Notes under the pieces: generated by a model
Told to the model about the DNA's origin: nothing
The model's input: only the letters and a program-made list of their open reading frames with translations
Databases searched by the model: none
Shown here: piece by piece, positions 5,535 through 5,552 of the stretch
Numbering within the stretch: the first letter of the stretch is position 1
Layout of the letters: every line of letters starts with the position of its first letter
Assembly: GCA_002449575.1 (NCBI GenBank)
Contig: DJXC01000183.1
Span: 12,568-18,119, forward strand
Source: Ruminococcus sp. UBA7014
Lineage (GTDB): Bacteria > Bacillota > Clostridia > Oscillospirales > Ruminococcaceae
Length of the DNA: 5,552 nt
Reading direction: 5' to 3'
Translations under genes and position numbers: made by a program

Positions 5535-5552
5535 ATCAAAGATTAGCAAGAA

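Overview
The window looks like a chromosomal segment of a low-to-mid GC, Gram-positive gut or rumen anaerobe of the Ruminococcus group (Oscillospiraceae, Firmicutes). Three things point there: a darA-holB-ricT housekeeping cluster arranged as in Firmicutes, strong AGGAGG-type ribosome binding sites with sigma-A promoters, and a secreted leucine-rich-repeat protein ending in a dockerin of the Ruminococcus type. No mobile element, CRISPR array, rRNA or tRNA gene was seen.

Layout. (1) 28-1535, plus strand: two translationally coupled lipoprotein genes of unknown function, the first with a beta-sandwich-like domain between low-complexity linkers, ending in a perfect bidirectional hairpin terminator (1541-1574). 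(2) 1575-1744: a convergent intergenic region. On the minus strand it holds a textbook-perfect sigma-A promoter (TTGACA, 17 nt, TGC-TATAAT) only about 40 bp before a strong intrinsic terminator, with no reading frame between. This is most simply a ~60-nt small RNA gene lying in the 3' untranslated region of the ricT operon. (3) 1745-3917, minus strand: the operon darA (c-di-AMP receptor), holB (DNA polymerase III delta') and ricT (Fe-S subunit of the Ric complex), with an ATGA overlap between darA and holB. Its promoter is flanked by two identical 11-bp repeats exactly 40 bp apart. (4) 3918-4113: a divergent promoter region. (5) 4114-5487, plus strand: a secreted BspA-like LRR protein with a C-terminal dockerin, followed by its own terminator.

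How the genes relate: the minus-strand operon is a conserved cluster joining second-messenger sensing, replication clamp loading and RNA maturation. The flanking plus-strand genes are cell-surface functions: membrane-anchored lipoproteins and a probable cellulosome-attached adhesion or scaffold protein. By manual scan the whole window contains no GATC and no GGCC, while CCGG occurs about 55 times, roughly five times the chance expectation. This compositional signature suggests past or present restriction-modification pressure.
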